Source: Mucilaginibacter sp. UR6-11
GTDB taxonomy: Bacteria > Bacteroidota > Bacteroidia > Sphingobacteriales > Sphingobacteriaceae
NCBI RefSeq assembly: GCF_020880695.1
Contig: NZ_JAJIWO010000005.1
Coordinates: 186,001-250,000, forward strand
Direction: 5' to 3'
DNA length: 64,000 nucleotides
The notes under the pieces are model-generated. The model did no database searches. It saw only the letters and a program-made list of their open reading frames with translations, and was not told where the DNA came from. Within the stretch, counting starts at the first letter, position 1, and each line of letters begins with the position of its first letter. Positions 15,944 through 24,249 of the stretch are shown one piece after another. The translations under genes were made by a program, and so were the position numbers.

Positions 15944-18136
15944 ATGAATCTTAGGCTATACTTCATACTGATGCTGTGCTTATTTTCAGCCACTGTCCGG
16001 GCCTGGCAACTACCTGTTTGGCAAGCCGCGAGCCAGCCCGCCGATTGGCTGATCAAAGCTCCGGCGGTTAAAGCCGGGGTATTTAAAAGCGCCGACGGCA
16101 AAGACCTTATCCTGGATAACGGGTTGCTCAAAAGAACTTTCCGACTCGGGCCAAACCTGGCCTGTACCGGTTTCCGTAACCTGAGCAGCGGCGAAGAACT
16201 TTTACGTGCCGTTGGCCCGGATGCAAAGTTGACCATTGACGGTAAAACCTACGCCATAGGCGGTCTGTACGGGCAACCGGAGAAGGCTTACCTGAAAAAA
16301 GAATGGATAGACGGCTTAAAAGCGCATGACGGGGATTTTAAATTTAAGTCCTATGCGGTCGGCCCGATAGTGCCTTATGTTAACTGGAAACCGGTTAGCA
16401 AAATATGGGCCGCCAACAAAAAGCAGCCGACCGGGAAAATGCTGAGTTTGCTGTTTACCTCAACCGAACCCGCATTATCGGGCATCGGGGTGCGGGTCAA
16501 TTATGAACTCTATGATGGTATCCCGCTCATCTGTAAATGGCTAAGCGTGGAGAATAAAGGTTCGCATAAGATCAGGTTAAATAAGGTCATTAACGAGGTG
16601 CTGGCCGTACACGAAGAAGAATCTTCGGTTGCGGGTCCTGCTGCCCTGTTCCGTCCGCCGCACGGGATCTATGTGGAAAGTAACTATGCTTTTAACGATG
16701 CCATGAATGCCCGGTTTTCTGACCAAACCACGCACTGGCAAACCGATACGACCTATACGTCGCAGGTGAGCTATGACCTCCAAACCCCCTGTGTGCTGGA
16801 AGTCTATCCGCCAATCGGACCGGGCGTAGAACTGGCGCCCGGGCAGATCTTCAAATCAATCCGTACGAACGAGTTACTGCTGGAGGGTTATGACCGCGAA
16901 CGTAACGGGCTTGCCCAGCGCCTGATGTACCAAACCATTGCCCCCTGGGCTACCCAGGCGCCTACCTACCTGTTTTGTAAAAGTTTTGATGAGCGGGTGG
17001 TTAAAAATGCAATCGACCAGTGTGCCGCAACGGGTTATGATATGTTGGTGCTCAGTTTCCATACCGGCTTTAGTATGGAGGATACAACTAAAAGCAATAT
17101 CAGGTATTGTAAAATGCTGGCCGATTATGCGCACAGTAAGGGCATCCTTATCGGCGGCTATTCCCTGCTGGCCAGCAGGCGTATCAGTGATAATGATGAT
17201 GTTATCGATCCGAAAACCGGCAAGCCGGATGTCCATGCTCTTTACGCTCATTCTCCGTGCCTGGGCAGCCGGTGGGGACTGGCATATTTTGAGAAGTTAA
17301 AATACTTTTTGAAAACGACTGGTTTTGACGAATTTGACCAGGATGGTGCTTATCCCGGCGACGTCTGCGCCTCGACCACCCATCCCGGCCACAAAGGGCT
17401 GGAAGATTCGCAATGGACGCAAATGGAGCAACAAAAAGCATTTTACCATTGGTGCGCAGAGAACGGAATCTTTGTAAATACGCCCGACTGGTACTTTTTG
17501 GACGGTGGCAGCAAATGTGCGCTGGGGTACCGGGAGGTAAATTTCTCGCTGCCGCGGCCACAGCAAATGATCCTGAACCGGCAGAATATTTATGACGGGA
17601 CCTGGGAAAAGATGCCAACCATGGGCTGGGGCTTTGTGCCGCTAACGGAATATCAGGGCGGTGGGGCGGAGGCGACCATCGAGCCGCTATCAGAACACCT
17701 GGATGCCTATGAACAACTGATGATGCAATATTACGGCGCCGGAATCCAGGCCTGTTACCTGGGCACCCGGCTGTACGACACCGAAGCAACCAAACAGCTC
17801 GTCTTGAAAACGTTAAACTGGTATCACCAATACCGTGATATTTTAAGTTCACAACTTATTCACCTGCGCCGGGCCGACGGGCAGGACTGGGACGGGATAT
17901 TGCATGTTAATCCGAATTTGAAAATTAAGGGAATGGCGATGCTATATAATCCGACCAGGGAGGTGATGGTCAGGAAAATTAAACTGCCGCTGTATTATAC
18001 CGGCTTAAACAATACAGCGCTAATCAGTGAGATGGGCGATACCGGTAAAATTTATCAATTGAGCCGGGACTACAATGTGGAGGTGCAAGTTCATATCCCT
18101 GCCAATGGTTATACCTGGCTAACAGTACAAGAATAA
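15944..18136 (+). CDS. Putative glycoside hydrolase (alpha-galactosidase-like)
   Basis: A 730-residue exported protein with a signal peptide (about 1-21). The N-terminal half (about 45-330) is beta-rich, as in the super-sandwich domains of GH36-type enzymes (ILDNGLLKRTFRLGPN, then VNYELYDGIPLICKWLSVEN). The middle (about 330-640) reads as a TIM barrel: DMLVLSFHTGF, a GILIGGYSLLA strand, and FDEFDQDGAYPGD, whose Asp residues are candidate catalytic groups. A short beta domain ends the protein. I cannot fix the GH family; clan GH-D/GH36 or a related mucin-type glycosidase is possible. It directly follows the subtilase gene (stop and start 1 base apart), which would suit attack on glycoproteins or glycopeptides. 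That is inference. Confidence 0.6.
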   Translation: MNLRLYFILMLCLFSATVRAWQLPVWQAASQPADWLIKAPAVKAGVFKSADGKDLILDNGLLKRTFRLGPNLACTGFRNLSSGEELLRAVGPDAKLTIDGKTYAIGGLYGQPEKAYLKKEWIDGLKAHDGDFKFKSYAVGPIVPYVNWKPVSKIWAANKKQPTGKMLSLLFTSTEPALSGIGVRVNYELYDGIPLICKWLSVENKGSHKIRLNKVINEVLAVHEEESSVAGPAALFRPPHGIYVESNYAFNDAMNARFSDQTTHWQTDTTYTSQVSYDLQTPCVLEVYPPIGPGVELAPGQIFKSIRTNELLLEGYDRERNGLAQRLMYQTIAPWATQAPTYLFCKSFDERVVKNAIDQCAATGYDMLVLSFHTGFSMEDTTKSNIRYCKMLADYAHSKGILIGGYSLLASRRISDNDDVIDPKTGKPDVHALYAHSPCLGSRWGLAYFEKLKYFLKTTGFDEFDQDGAYPGDVCASTTHPGHKGLEDSQWTQMEQQKAFYHWCAENGIFVNTPDWYFLDGGSKCALGYREVNFSLPRPQQMILNRQNIYDGTWEKMPTMGWGFVPLTEYQGGGAEATIEPLSEHLDAYEQLMMQYYGAGIQACYLGTRLYDTEATKQLVLKTLNWYHQYRDILSSQLIHLRRADGQDWDGILHVNPNLKIKGMAMLYNPTREVMVRKIKLPLYYTGLNNTALISEMGDTGKIYQLSRDYNVEVQVHIPANGYTWLTVQE

Positions 18137-18415
18137 CAGTTTCCGGGCATAGCCATAGCCATAACCTAACTTACCGCCTGGACAGTTTTACTCAATCTGT
18201 ACGGCGCCGTCTTTTATCTCAAAATATTATTGGTTACAAATAACTTAATATTTGCAAAGAGATTGCATTATCCGCCCATTCACTTTCTTTAAATCTTATT
18301 ACCCACATCATGCCTGATAACCATTTTCCGGTTCAACTGCCGTGTCAAATCAAAAGGCCGATAAAAAACAATTAATGATACTATTAAATTTATTTTTTTT
18401 AATAAAAAGTTGTTG

Positions 18416-18423
18416 TATGTTTG
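18416..18423 (+). promoter_or_regulatory. -7 promoter element of gntR
   Basis: TATGTTTG fits the Bacteroidota TAnnTTTG element. The expected -33 position is only a T-run (18393-18400), so the promoter may be weak. The element overlaps the first 3 bases of the 22-bp palindrome, placing that palindrome over the transcription start. Confidence 0.5.
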
Positions 18424-18442
18424 TACTATATATATAGTACAA
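18421..18442. promoter_or_regulatory. Perfect 22-bp palindrome, probable GntR operator
   Basis: TTGTACTATAT at 18421-18431 is followed directly by its exact reverse complement ATATAGTACAA at 18432-18442. It lies 12 bases before the gntR start codon and over the likely transcription start, the position expected of an autorepressor site. The binding partner is inferred from proximity. Confidence 0.7.
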
Positions 18443-18454
18443 TAGTATTTTAAA

Positions 18455-18820
18455 ATGATCAAGTTCAAATTAGATCCCAAAACGGGCACCCCGTTTTATC
18501 GACAGATAATAGATCAAATCACATTCGGTATAGCAGCAGGAAACCTGAAAACGGGCGAACAATTACCAACCGTGCGTTCGCTGGCTGTAGATTTAAAAGT
18601 AAATCTGAATACGGTGGCCAAAGCATACAAAGAATTGGAAATTCAGAAGGTTTTAGAAACGCAGCAGGGGACGGGCACATTTATCAATGAAATAAAAATT
18701 CAGATATCTGATCGGGAGAGGGGCGCTAAATTAAAAGACATCTGTAATGAGTTTTCCTCCATTGCATTTAGTTACGGTTTTTCAACAGACGACATTATTA
18801 ATCAACTTAAAAAACAATAA
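18455..18820 (+). CDS. GntR-family transcriptional regulator, YtrA-like
   Basis: A 121-residue DNA-binding protein. The winged helix-turn-helix (about residues 10-78) carries the GntR hallmarks TPFYRQIIDQI, LPTVRSLAVDLKVNLNTVAKAYKELE and GTGTFI. Only about 45 residues follow, so there is no FadR or HutC effector domain; this short build is typical of the YtrA subfamily, which usually represses a neighbouring operon for an ABC transporter. Here the neighbour, 1 base downstream, is a slipin membrane protein instead. The perfect palindrome at 18421-18442 is its likely operator, giving autoregulation of the three-gene unit. Confidence 0.9.
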   Translation: MIKFKLDPKTGTPFYRQIIDQITFGIAAGNLKTGEQLPTVRSLAVDLKVNLNTVAKAYKELEIQKVLETQQGTGTFINEIKIQISDRERGAKLKDICNEFSSIAFSYGFSTDDIINQLKKQ

Positions 18821-18821
18821 T

Positions 18822-19772
18822 ATGATAACTACAAAAAAGAACACCAAGCTGGTGGCTAATCCAATTTCAACGGTAATTGCGCTTGTATTGATAGGGGCAT
18901 CCGTCGGGGCTTATTGTGCAGGCTATATTAATGGTTTGGTTGGAGTTTTGCTCGTGATAGTTTCCCTGTTTATTTCCGGTTCGATACATATAGCAGACCA
19001 ATGGGAAAAGGCTATTGTTTTACGCATGGGCAAATACACCGGATTACGGGGGCCCGGTATCTTTTTTACGATCCCTATTATTGATACAGTTGATAACTAT
19101 ATCGATCAGCGGGTTAGGGTTACAGAATTTAAAGCGGAACAAACACTGACAAAAGATACAGTGCCGGTAAATGTTGACGCCGTTGTTTACTGGACGGTAT
19201 GGGACGTTGAAAAAGCTGCTTTAGAAGTGCAGGATTATGAAATGGCTATCGCCTATATCGCTCAAACCGGACTAAGAGATGTAATAGGTAAACATGAACT
19301 GGCTGAACTGCTGCAGGAACGGGATAAGGTAACGGACCTGCTGCAAAGGATATTGGACGAGCATACCAATCCCTGGGGAATAACCTGTCAGAATGTAGGT
19401 ATTAAAGATATTGTTATTCCGCAATTGCTAGCCGATGCCATGAGCAAGGAGGCCCAGGCAGAACGTGAACGCCGGGCAAGGGTGATATTGGGAACAGCTG
19501 AAACAGAAATTGCCGAAAAATTCGCCGAGGCAAGCCTGCAATACATAAATAACCCGGTAGCCCTGCACTTAAGAGGAATGAATATGCTGTTTGAAGGTTT
19601 AAAAGAAAAAGGTTCCATGGTTATTGTGCCAAGTTCGGCATTGGATTCAATGAATCTTGGAGCTATGGGTGGATTAATCTCATTGGCAAAATCAAATGAG
19701 TCGCAGCCTGTACAACAAGCCGAACAGGCCCAAGAAACTAAAAAGAAAGCTAAGCCAGGGAAGAAAGCATAA
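18822..19772 (+). CDS. Slipin / stomatin-like SPFH-domain membrane protein
   Basis: A 316-residue protein. The ATG at 18822 is used because it begins 1 base after the gntR stop; the frame is open further upstream inside gntR. Two hydrophobic segments near residues 15-60 form a membrane anchor, followed by the SPFH/PHB domain (about 62-240: EKAIVLRMGKYTGLRGPGIFF, DTVPVNVDAVVYW) and the ERERRARVILGTAE helix of slipins. The C-terminus is lysine-rich. Slipins organise membrane microdomains; many bacterial ones are paired with an NfeD protease partner, which is absent here. The GntR gene upstream and the small protein downstream appear to form one operon with it. Confidence 0.92.
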   Translation: MITTKKNTKLVANPISTVIALVLIGASVGAYCAGYINGLVGVLLVIVSLFISGSIHIADQWEKAIVLRMGKYTGLRGPGIFFTIPIIDTVDNYIDQRVRVTEFKAEQTLTKDTVPVNVDAVVYWTVWDVEKAALEVQDYEMAIAYIAQTGLRDVIGKHELAELLQERDKVTDLLQRILDEHTNPWGITCQNVGIKDIVIPQLLADAMSKEAQAERERRARVILGTAETEIAEKFAEASLQYINNPVALHLRGMNMLFEGLKEKGSMVIVPSSALDSMNLGAMGGLISLAKSNESQPVQQAEQAQETKKKAKPGKKA

Positions 19773-19788
19773 TAAAAAGATAGTTATA

Positions 19789-20172
19789 ATGGAATTCAAT
19801 TTTATAGCAGTTGACCAATTTAGCATTGACACTTTAGATGACCTGGAAAAATTCGTTGCTATTTATCCAGATTTTCAAACTGTAATGTTGGCCGATGAAA
19901 ATGAACTTACATTACTGTTGAAATTAATGGAAATGCCAGAATTTGTTAGCCAAAACCTAAATAACAGTGATTTTAGTAAATTTTGGGACTTGTCCGGGTT
20001 TAAGTTACCGGAATTAGATAATCAACAATTTGACAAATTTTATGAGAACTGGATTCAGAAATCGCATAGGGAAAATAACATGGATGAATATGGGAACCTG
20101 ATTTTTCTACAGGGACTAAGTACGAAATGGAATAAACTTAAATATAGATTGATAGTCAAGAGTAATATTTAA
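19789..20172 (+). CDS. Small hypothetical protein downstream of slipin
   Basis: A 127-residue acidic protein that I do not recognise. The ATG at 19789 is preferred; the frame extends upstream into the slipin gene, but that part is a lysine/arginine-rich out-of-frame shadow. No signal peptide or membrane segment is visible. It is rich in Leu, Asp, Asn and aromatic residues, with a repeated F-D/N-K-F pattern, suggesting a small soluble helical protein. It starts 16 bases after the slipin gene and is likely cotranscribed with gntR and the slipin. Confidence 0.65.
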   Translation: MEFNFIAVDQFSIDTLDDLEKFVAIYPDFQTVMLADENELTLLLKLMEMPEFVSQNLNNSDFSKFWDLSGFKLPELDNQQFDKFYENWIQKSHRENNMDEYGNLIFLQGLSTKWNKLKYRLIVKSNI

Positions 20173-20282
20173 CTTATCGATCGTTGATATTTCCAACACA
20201 ACACGCACCCTATTTAAAATCTCCAGGCATTTAGCCTATGGTAAGTGTTATCACCGCACATTTCAAATTTAACTCATAAAAA

Positions 20283-20307
20283 AAGTAGCCAATAAAATTG
20301 GCTACTT
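20283..20307 (-). terminator. Intrinsic terminator of the tRNA transcript
   Basis: AAGTAGCCAAT (20283-20293) pairs perfectly with ATTGGCTACTT (20297-20307) around an AAA spacer. Read on the minus strand the hairpin is followed by a T-run (the A-run just left of it), placing it after tRNA-Leu. Confidence 0.8.
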
Positions 20308-20318
20308 GTCATAAATAG

Positions 20319-20403
20319 TACTCAGAGCGGGAATCGAACCCGCACTCCTTTAACGGGAACAGGATTTTAAGTCCTGCGTGTCTACCAGTTCCACCATCTG
20401 AGC
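20319..20403 (-). tRNA. tRNA-Leu (anticodon UAA)
   Basis: An 85-base class II tRNA on the minus strand. Acceptor arms GCTCAGA and TCTGAGT pair with a terminal G-U, followed by discriminator A. The anticodon stem-loop reads GGACTTAAAATCC with anticodon TAA. The T-arm GCGGGTTCGATTCCCGC is standard, and a long variable arm is present as expected for leucine. No CCA is encoded. Confidence 0.95.
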
Positions 20404-20425
20404 AGGTGATTAACCTTTTAACAAT

Positions 20426-20450
20426 AAATCCCTTCTTGTGAAAGGGATTT
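20426..20450. repeat. Stem-loop between the two tRNA genes
   Basis: AAATCCCTT (20426-20434) pairs perfectly with AAGGGATTT (20442-20450) around a 7-base loop. It lies in the 48-base spacer between tRNA-Gly and tRNA-Leu and may guide processing of the joint precursor. Confidence 0.55.
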
Positions 20451-20451
20451 G

Positions 20452-20524
<73 letters not shown>

Positions 20525-20634
20525 GTTGGTTATTTCCGTTTGTGATCAGCATTACTGCCTTCTCGCTTGCGGAGTGCAAATATAGACAGAATTGAACATT
20601 CTGCAAGAAATTTCTGCATTTTTTTTGAAGGTTT

Positions 20635-21117
20635 TTATAAGTCGCTGTTTTTCAAAACTTCCAATATCAAATCATTTTCAAATCCGCGGCCCATGGCATA
20701 TTGTTGCAGCTTGTAGCGGCGTTTATAACTGTCTTTTTCGGTTAATATAATTGCCTTTTTTGTTAAAATAGTGGTCAGTGTATCCAGGTAGGCATCGCCG
20801 TCAATTAACAAAAGCGCTTTTTTTATCAAAACGTCGGGTACTTTTTTAAATTTAAGCCCCTGTTTAATCTTGATCCTGCCCCAGGCTTTCTGCCTGAACT
20901 TGCCCAGGGTGTAAGCCCTGGCAAATCTTTCCTCGTTTAAAAACCCGGCGCCAATCAGGTCTGAAACGATACGCTCTACCGCTTCGGGCCACAGTCCCCA
21001 TTCATATAACTTATCCCTTACTTCCTGCTGCGAACGTTCCTGGTAGGCGCAATAATGCTCGGCTTTGGTTAAGGCTACCTTTGGGTCGGTTATTTTTTGT
21101 TTTTTGGGCGCGTCCAT
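20635..21117 (-). CDS. recX: Regulatory protein RecX
   Basis: A 160-residue modulator that binds RecA filaments and inhibits RecA recombinase and co-protease activity. The ATG at 21117 (MDAPKKQKI) is chosen; the frame is open to 21165, but the extra 16 residues are hydrophobic and atypical. RecX features are the three-helix repeats with CAYQERSQQEVRDKLYEWG, the LIGAGFLNEERFARAYTLGKFRQKAWGRIKI block, and a C-terminal YKLQQYAMGRGFENDLILEVL repeat. It is divergent from murF-alr, sharing a 60-base promoter region. It is not next to recA here. Confidence 0.92.
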   Translation of the reverse strand: MDAPKKQKITDPKVALTKAEHYCAYQERSQQEVRDKLYEWGLWPEAVERIVSDLIGAGFLNEERFARAYTLGKFRQKAWGRIKIKQGLKFKKVPDVLIKKALLLIDGDAYLDTLTTILTKKAIILTEKDSYKRRYKLQQYAMGRGFENDLILEVLKNSDL

Positions 21118-21177
21118 TAAAACCAAAGTTGTTAAAAATTCTTCTATTGACAGAAATATAAGCAAATTAGTACCGTT

Positions 21178-23640
21178 ATGCTAAGCAATCAATATTCAAT
21201 TACAGAAGTTAAGCAAATTATAAATGCCGAAGGCGAGATCATCAAAGAAGATCTCATCAGCGTATTACTAACAGATAGCCGCCGGATCAACATAGCCGCC
21301 GAAGGTTTGTTTTTTGCGTTGAGCGGCAGGCGTAACGGTCATGAATTTATTGCCGAAGCATACTCGGCAGGTGTACGCAACTTTGTCGTTAAGCAGGGCC
21401 CCGAAATTAAACTTCCGGATGCTAATTTTTTAATCGTGGTAGACGTGTTGCTGGCCCTGCAAACATTGGCCCGGCATCACCGCAACCGTTTTAATCTGGA
21501 TGTGATAGGCATTACCGGCAGCAATGGTAAAACTATTGTTAAAGAATGGTTATACCAGTTAATGGCTGCTGATAAAATTATTGTTCGCAATCCTAAAAGC
21601 TATAATTCGCAAATCGGCGTACCGTTGTCGGTATGGCAGATCAATGAAAAAAATAACCTGGGCATATTTGAAGCCGGCATATCATTACCCGGCGAAATGG
21701 AAAAGCTGGAGGCCGTTATTAAACCCAACATAGGGATACTGACCCATTTGGGTACCGCGCATGACAGCGGCTTTGAAAACACCCGCGAAAAGGTGCTGGA
21801 GAAACTCAAACTTTTTAAACATTGCACCTTGCTTATCCATAACTATGATCAGCTGGTCGATTACCAACAAGATATCCCTGCAACCACCTGTTTTACCTGG
21901 AGCCGAAGCTTTAAACAGGCAGACCTGTATGTTTTTAGCGAGACGGTGATCAAGAAGAACTATTATCTGCGGGCTATATTCAGGGAAAAAGAGATCGAAT
22001 GTTTAATACCGTTCCTTGACCAGGCCTCGATAGAGAACGCTATAATTTGCTGGGCTGCGTTATTAGCTTTAGGTTACCCGGCCGCTGAGGTTGATAAGCG
22101 ATTAGAACGCCTTAACCCGGTTAGTATGCGCCTTGAGCTTAAAACGGGCATTAACGACTGCTCGGTAATTGACGACTCCTATAATTCAGATATTCAGTCG
22201 CTGGAGATTGCGCTTAATTTCCTGAATCAGCAAAATCAGCATCATAAAAAGACATTGATCTTGTCTGATATCTTTCAGTCAGGCTTGCAGGAGGATGTGT
22301 TATACAAACAGGTTGCAGAGCTGATCAAATCAAAAAAAGTCGATAAATTTATTGGAGTAGGTACCGCGCTTTTGAGCCGCCAGGAATATTTTGACGTACC
22401 TGAAAAGTTTTTTTTTACAGATACCACCGAATTACTCAACAACCTGCTCACGCCCGGGTTTAAAAGCGAAACCATTTTGATCAAAGGCTCGCGCAGTTTT
22501 GAGTTTGAGCGGGTAAGCAGGGCACTGGTGCAGAAAACGCATGAAACTGTGATGGAGATCAACCTGAACGCCATGCTGAACAACCTGAACTATTATAAGT
22601 CGAAGCTAAAGCCGGGCGTGAAATTAATGGCAATGGTAAAGGCTTTTAGCTATGGCAGCGGTACTTTCGAGCTGGCCAACATGCTGCAGTATAATAAGGT
22701 AGATTATTTAGCGGTAGCCTATACAGACGAAGGTATTTCATTACGGCAGGCCGGCATAACCATGCCAATAATGGTGTTAAATGCTGAGCAATCCGCATTT
22801 GATAAACTGGCAGAATTTAAATTGGAGCCCGTTATCTATAGCTTTGGTTTGTTTGATAATTTTATAAAATTTGTACAACAAAACGATATTTTAAATTATC
22901 CGGTACACCTTAAGATCGATACCGGAATGCACCGTTTGGGATTTGAGCCGGTTGATATGGACCTGCTATGCGATTTACTGGAAGAAAATAAATATATAAG
23001 GGTTCTGTCCATGTTCTCCCATCTGGCAGCCAGCGAGGCGCCAGAGCATGATCAGTTTACCCGAGAACAGATCGGAAGGTTTGAAAAAGCGGCCGGTGCA
23101 ATTGAAGACTGTCTTAATTACAAGGTGATTAAACATCTTTCTAATACGTCAGGTATTACACGCTGGCCCTCGGCGCAATTTGATATGGTGAGGCTGGGCA
23201 TCGGTTTATACGGAATTGATGCTGCTGTGCCGGCAGATGACAGCGCCTTACAGCCCATCACGAGTTTAAAAACCAGTATATCCCAGGTAAAAAAATTAGT
23301 TGCCGGCGACACGGTAGGCTATGGCCGCAATGGTGTAATGAAAAACGACGGCAGAATTGCTACGGTACGGATAGGCTATGCAGATGGCTATTTGCGGGCC
23401 TTTGGAAATGGCGTGGGCAATATGCTGGTTAACGGGGTACTGGTGCCCACCATAGGCAATGTATCTATGGATATGTGTATGATTGATGTAAGCGGGGTGG
23501 AGGTTAAAGAAGGCGACGAGGTTATTGTATTTAATGAGCAGCATAGAATTGAAGAGCTGGCAACCCAGATAGGCACTATTCCGTACGAAATATTAACTAA
23601 TATTTCACAGCGCGTAAAAAGGGTGTATTTTTACGAGTAG
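21178..23640 (+). CDS. Bifunctional MurF / alanine racemase
   Basis: An 820-residue fusion acting in the cytoplasm on peptidoglycan precursors. The N-terminal half (about 1-450) is UDP-N-acetylmuramoyl-tripeptide:D-Ala-D-Ala ligase (MurF), with the ATP loop GITGSNGKT near residues 116-124 and a central ligase domain around NPKSYNSQIGVPLS. The C-terminal half (about 455-820) is a PLP-dependent alanine racemase, with PLP lysine Lys488 in MVKAFSYGSG, the HLKIDTGMHRLGF strand, and the catalytic tyrosine in GYGRNG. The enzyme would make D-Ala and add the D-Ala-D-Ala dipeptide. Such fusions are known in Bacteroidota. The start ATG at 21178 is 60 bases from the divergent recX start. Confidence 0.95.
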   Translation: MLSNQYSITEVKQIINAEGEIIKEDLISVLLTDSRRINIAAEGLFFALSGRRNGHEFIAEAYSAGVRNFVVKQGPEIKLPDANFLIVVDVLLALQTLARHHRNRFNLDVIGITGSNGKTIVKEWLYQLMAADKIIVRNPKSYNSQIGVPLSVWQINEKNNLGIFEAGISLPGEMEKLEAVIKPNIGILTHLGTAHDSGFENTREKVLEKLKLFKHCTLLIHNYDQLVDYQQDIPATTCFTWSRSFKQADLYVFSETVIKKNYYLRAIFREKEIECLIPFLDQASIENAIICWAALLALGYPAAEVDKRLERLNPVSMRLELKTGINDCSVIDDSYNSDIQSLEIALNFLNQQNQHHKKTLILSDIFQSGLQEDVLYKQVAELIKSKKVDKFIGVGTALLSRQEYFDVPEKFFFTDTTELLNNLLTPGFKSETILIKGSRSFEFERVSRALVQKTHETVMEINLNAMLNNLNYYKSKLKPGVKLMAMVKAFSYGSGTFELANMLQYNKVDYLAVAYTDEGISLRQAGITMPIMVLNAEQSAFDKLAEFKLEPVIYSFGLFDNFIKFVQQNDILNYPVHLKIDTGMHRLGFEPVDMDLLCDLLEENKYIRVLSMFSHLAASEAPEHDQFTREQIGRFEKAAGAIEDCLNYKVIKHLSNTSGITRWPSAQFDMVRLGIGLYGIDAAVPADDSALQPITSLKTSISQVKKLVAGDTVGYGRNGVMKNDGRIATVRIGYADGYLRAFGNGVGNMLVNGVLVPTIGNVSMDMCMIDVSGVEVKEGDEVIVFNEQHRIEELATQIGTIPYEILTNISQRVKRVYFYE

Positions 23641-23655
23641 AATTTGCAGATCAAA

Positions 23656-24249
23656 ATGAAGAGAATAGCCACGGCCTTATTAAATTACTTTTTTAAAGGA
23701 TTAATTGTTGTTGTGCCGATAGGAGCAGCGGCCTTTTTAATATTTTGGGCGGTTTCAAGCGTTGACAGCGCATTAAATCTAAGTGACGTTTTATGGACAG
23801 ACAGCCACGGCAAGCCAATGCATATCCCCGGCCTGGGCATATTAAATGTTTTATTGGTTATAATGATTGCCGGGATATTGGTAACCAACGTAATCACCGA
23901 CCCGATAAAGCGCTGGTTTAAAAGATGGCTGAACAGGCTGCCATTTTTTAACTTTCTCTATTCCTCTATAAAAGATCTCACCGAAGCATTTGTTGGCGAC
24001 GAGAAGAAATTTAACGAAGCTGTTATTGTTGAGGTTAATGAGTTTGGCTTAAAAAAAATCGGCTTCCTGGTGCAAAAAGATCTGGCTAAATTAAATTTAC
24101 CCGGCGAGGTGGCTGTATATTTTCCATACTCTTATTCATTTGCCGGCCAGGTAATTATCATATCGGCCGATAAGGTAAAACCGATTAACCGGAACGCCGC
24201 GGATATGATGAAGTTTGTGATATCAGGAGGGGTTAGCGGACTTGACTGA
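23656..24249 (+). CDS. DUF502 family membrane protein
   Basis: A 197-residue membrane protein of unknown function, DUF502 family. The ATG at 23656 is used; a TTG at 23644 is in frame but less likely. Two transmembrane helices lie near residues 12-34 and 58-80, followed by the family's conserved stretch PFFNFLYSSIKDLTEAF and a cytoplasmic beta-rich tail (VIVEVNEFGLKKIGFLV, VAVYFPYSYSFAGQV). It begins 15 bases after murF-alr and is probably cotranscribed. Its last 27 bases overlap the 3' end of the convergent MFS transporter gene. Confidence 0.88.
   Translation: MKRIATALLNYFFKGLIVVVPIGAAAFLIFWAVSSVDSALNLSDVLWTDSHGKPMHIPGLGILNVLLVIMIAGILVTNVITDPIKRWFKRWLNRLPFFNFLYSSIKDLTEAFVGDEKKFNEAVIVEVNEFGLKKIGFLVQKDLAKLNLPGEVAVYFPYSYSFAGQVIIISADKVKPINRNAADMMKFVISGGVSGLD

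Larger units (their letters stand above)
18137..18454. other. Intergenic region before gntR
   Basis: About 318 bases without a supportable gene. The right end carries the gntR promoter and palindrome; the rest is AT-rich with no clear T-tailed hairpin after the glycoside hydrolase gene. Confidence 0.5.

Noticed and set aside
18289..18489. Minus-strand reading frame of 66 residues before gntR
   Set aside because: It runs across the palindrome and promoter and into the gntR start, has AT-driven composition and no domain.
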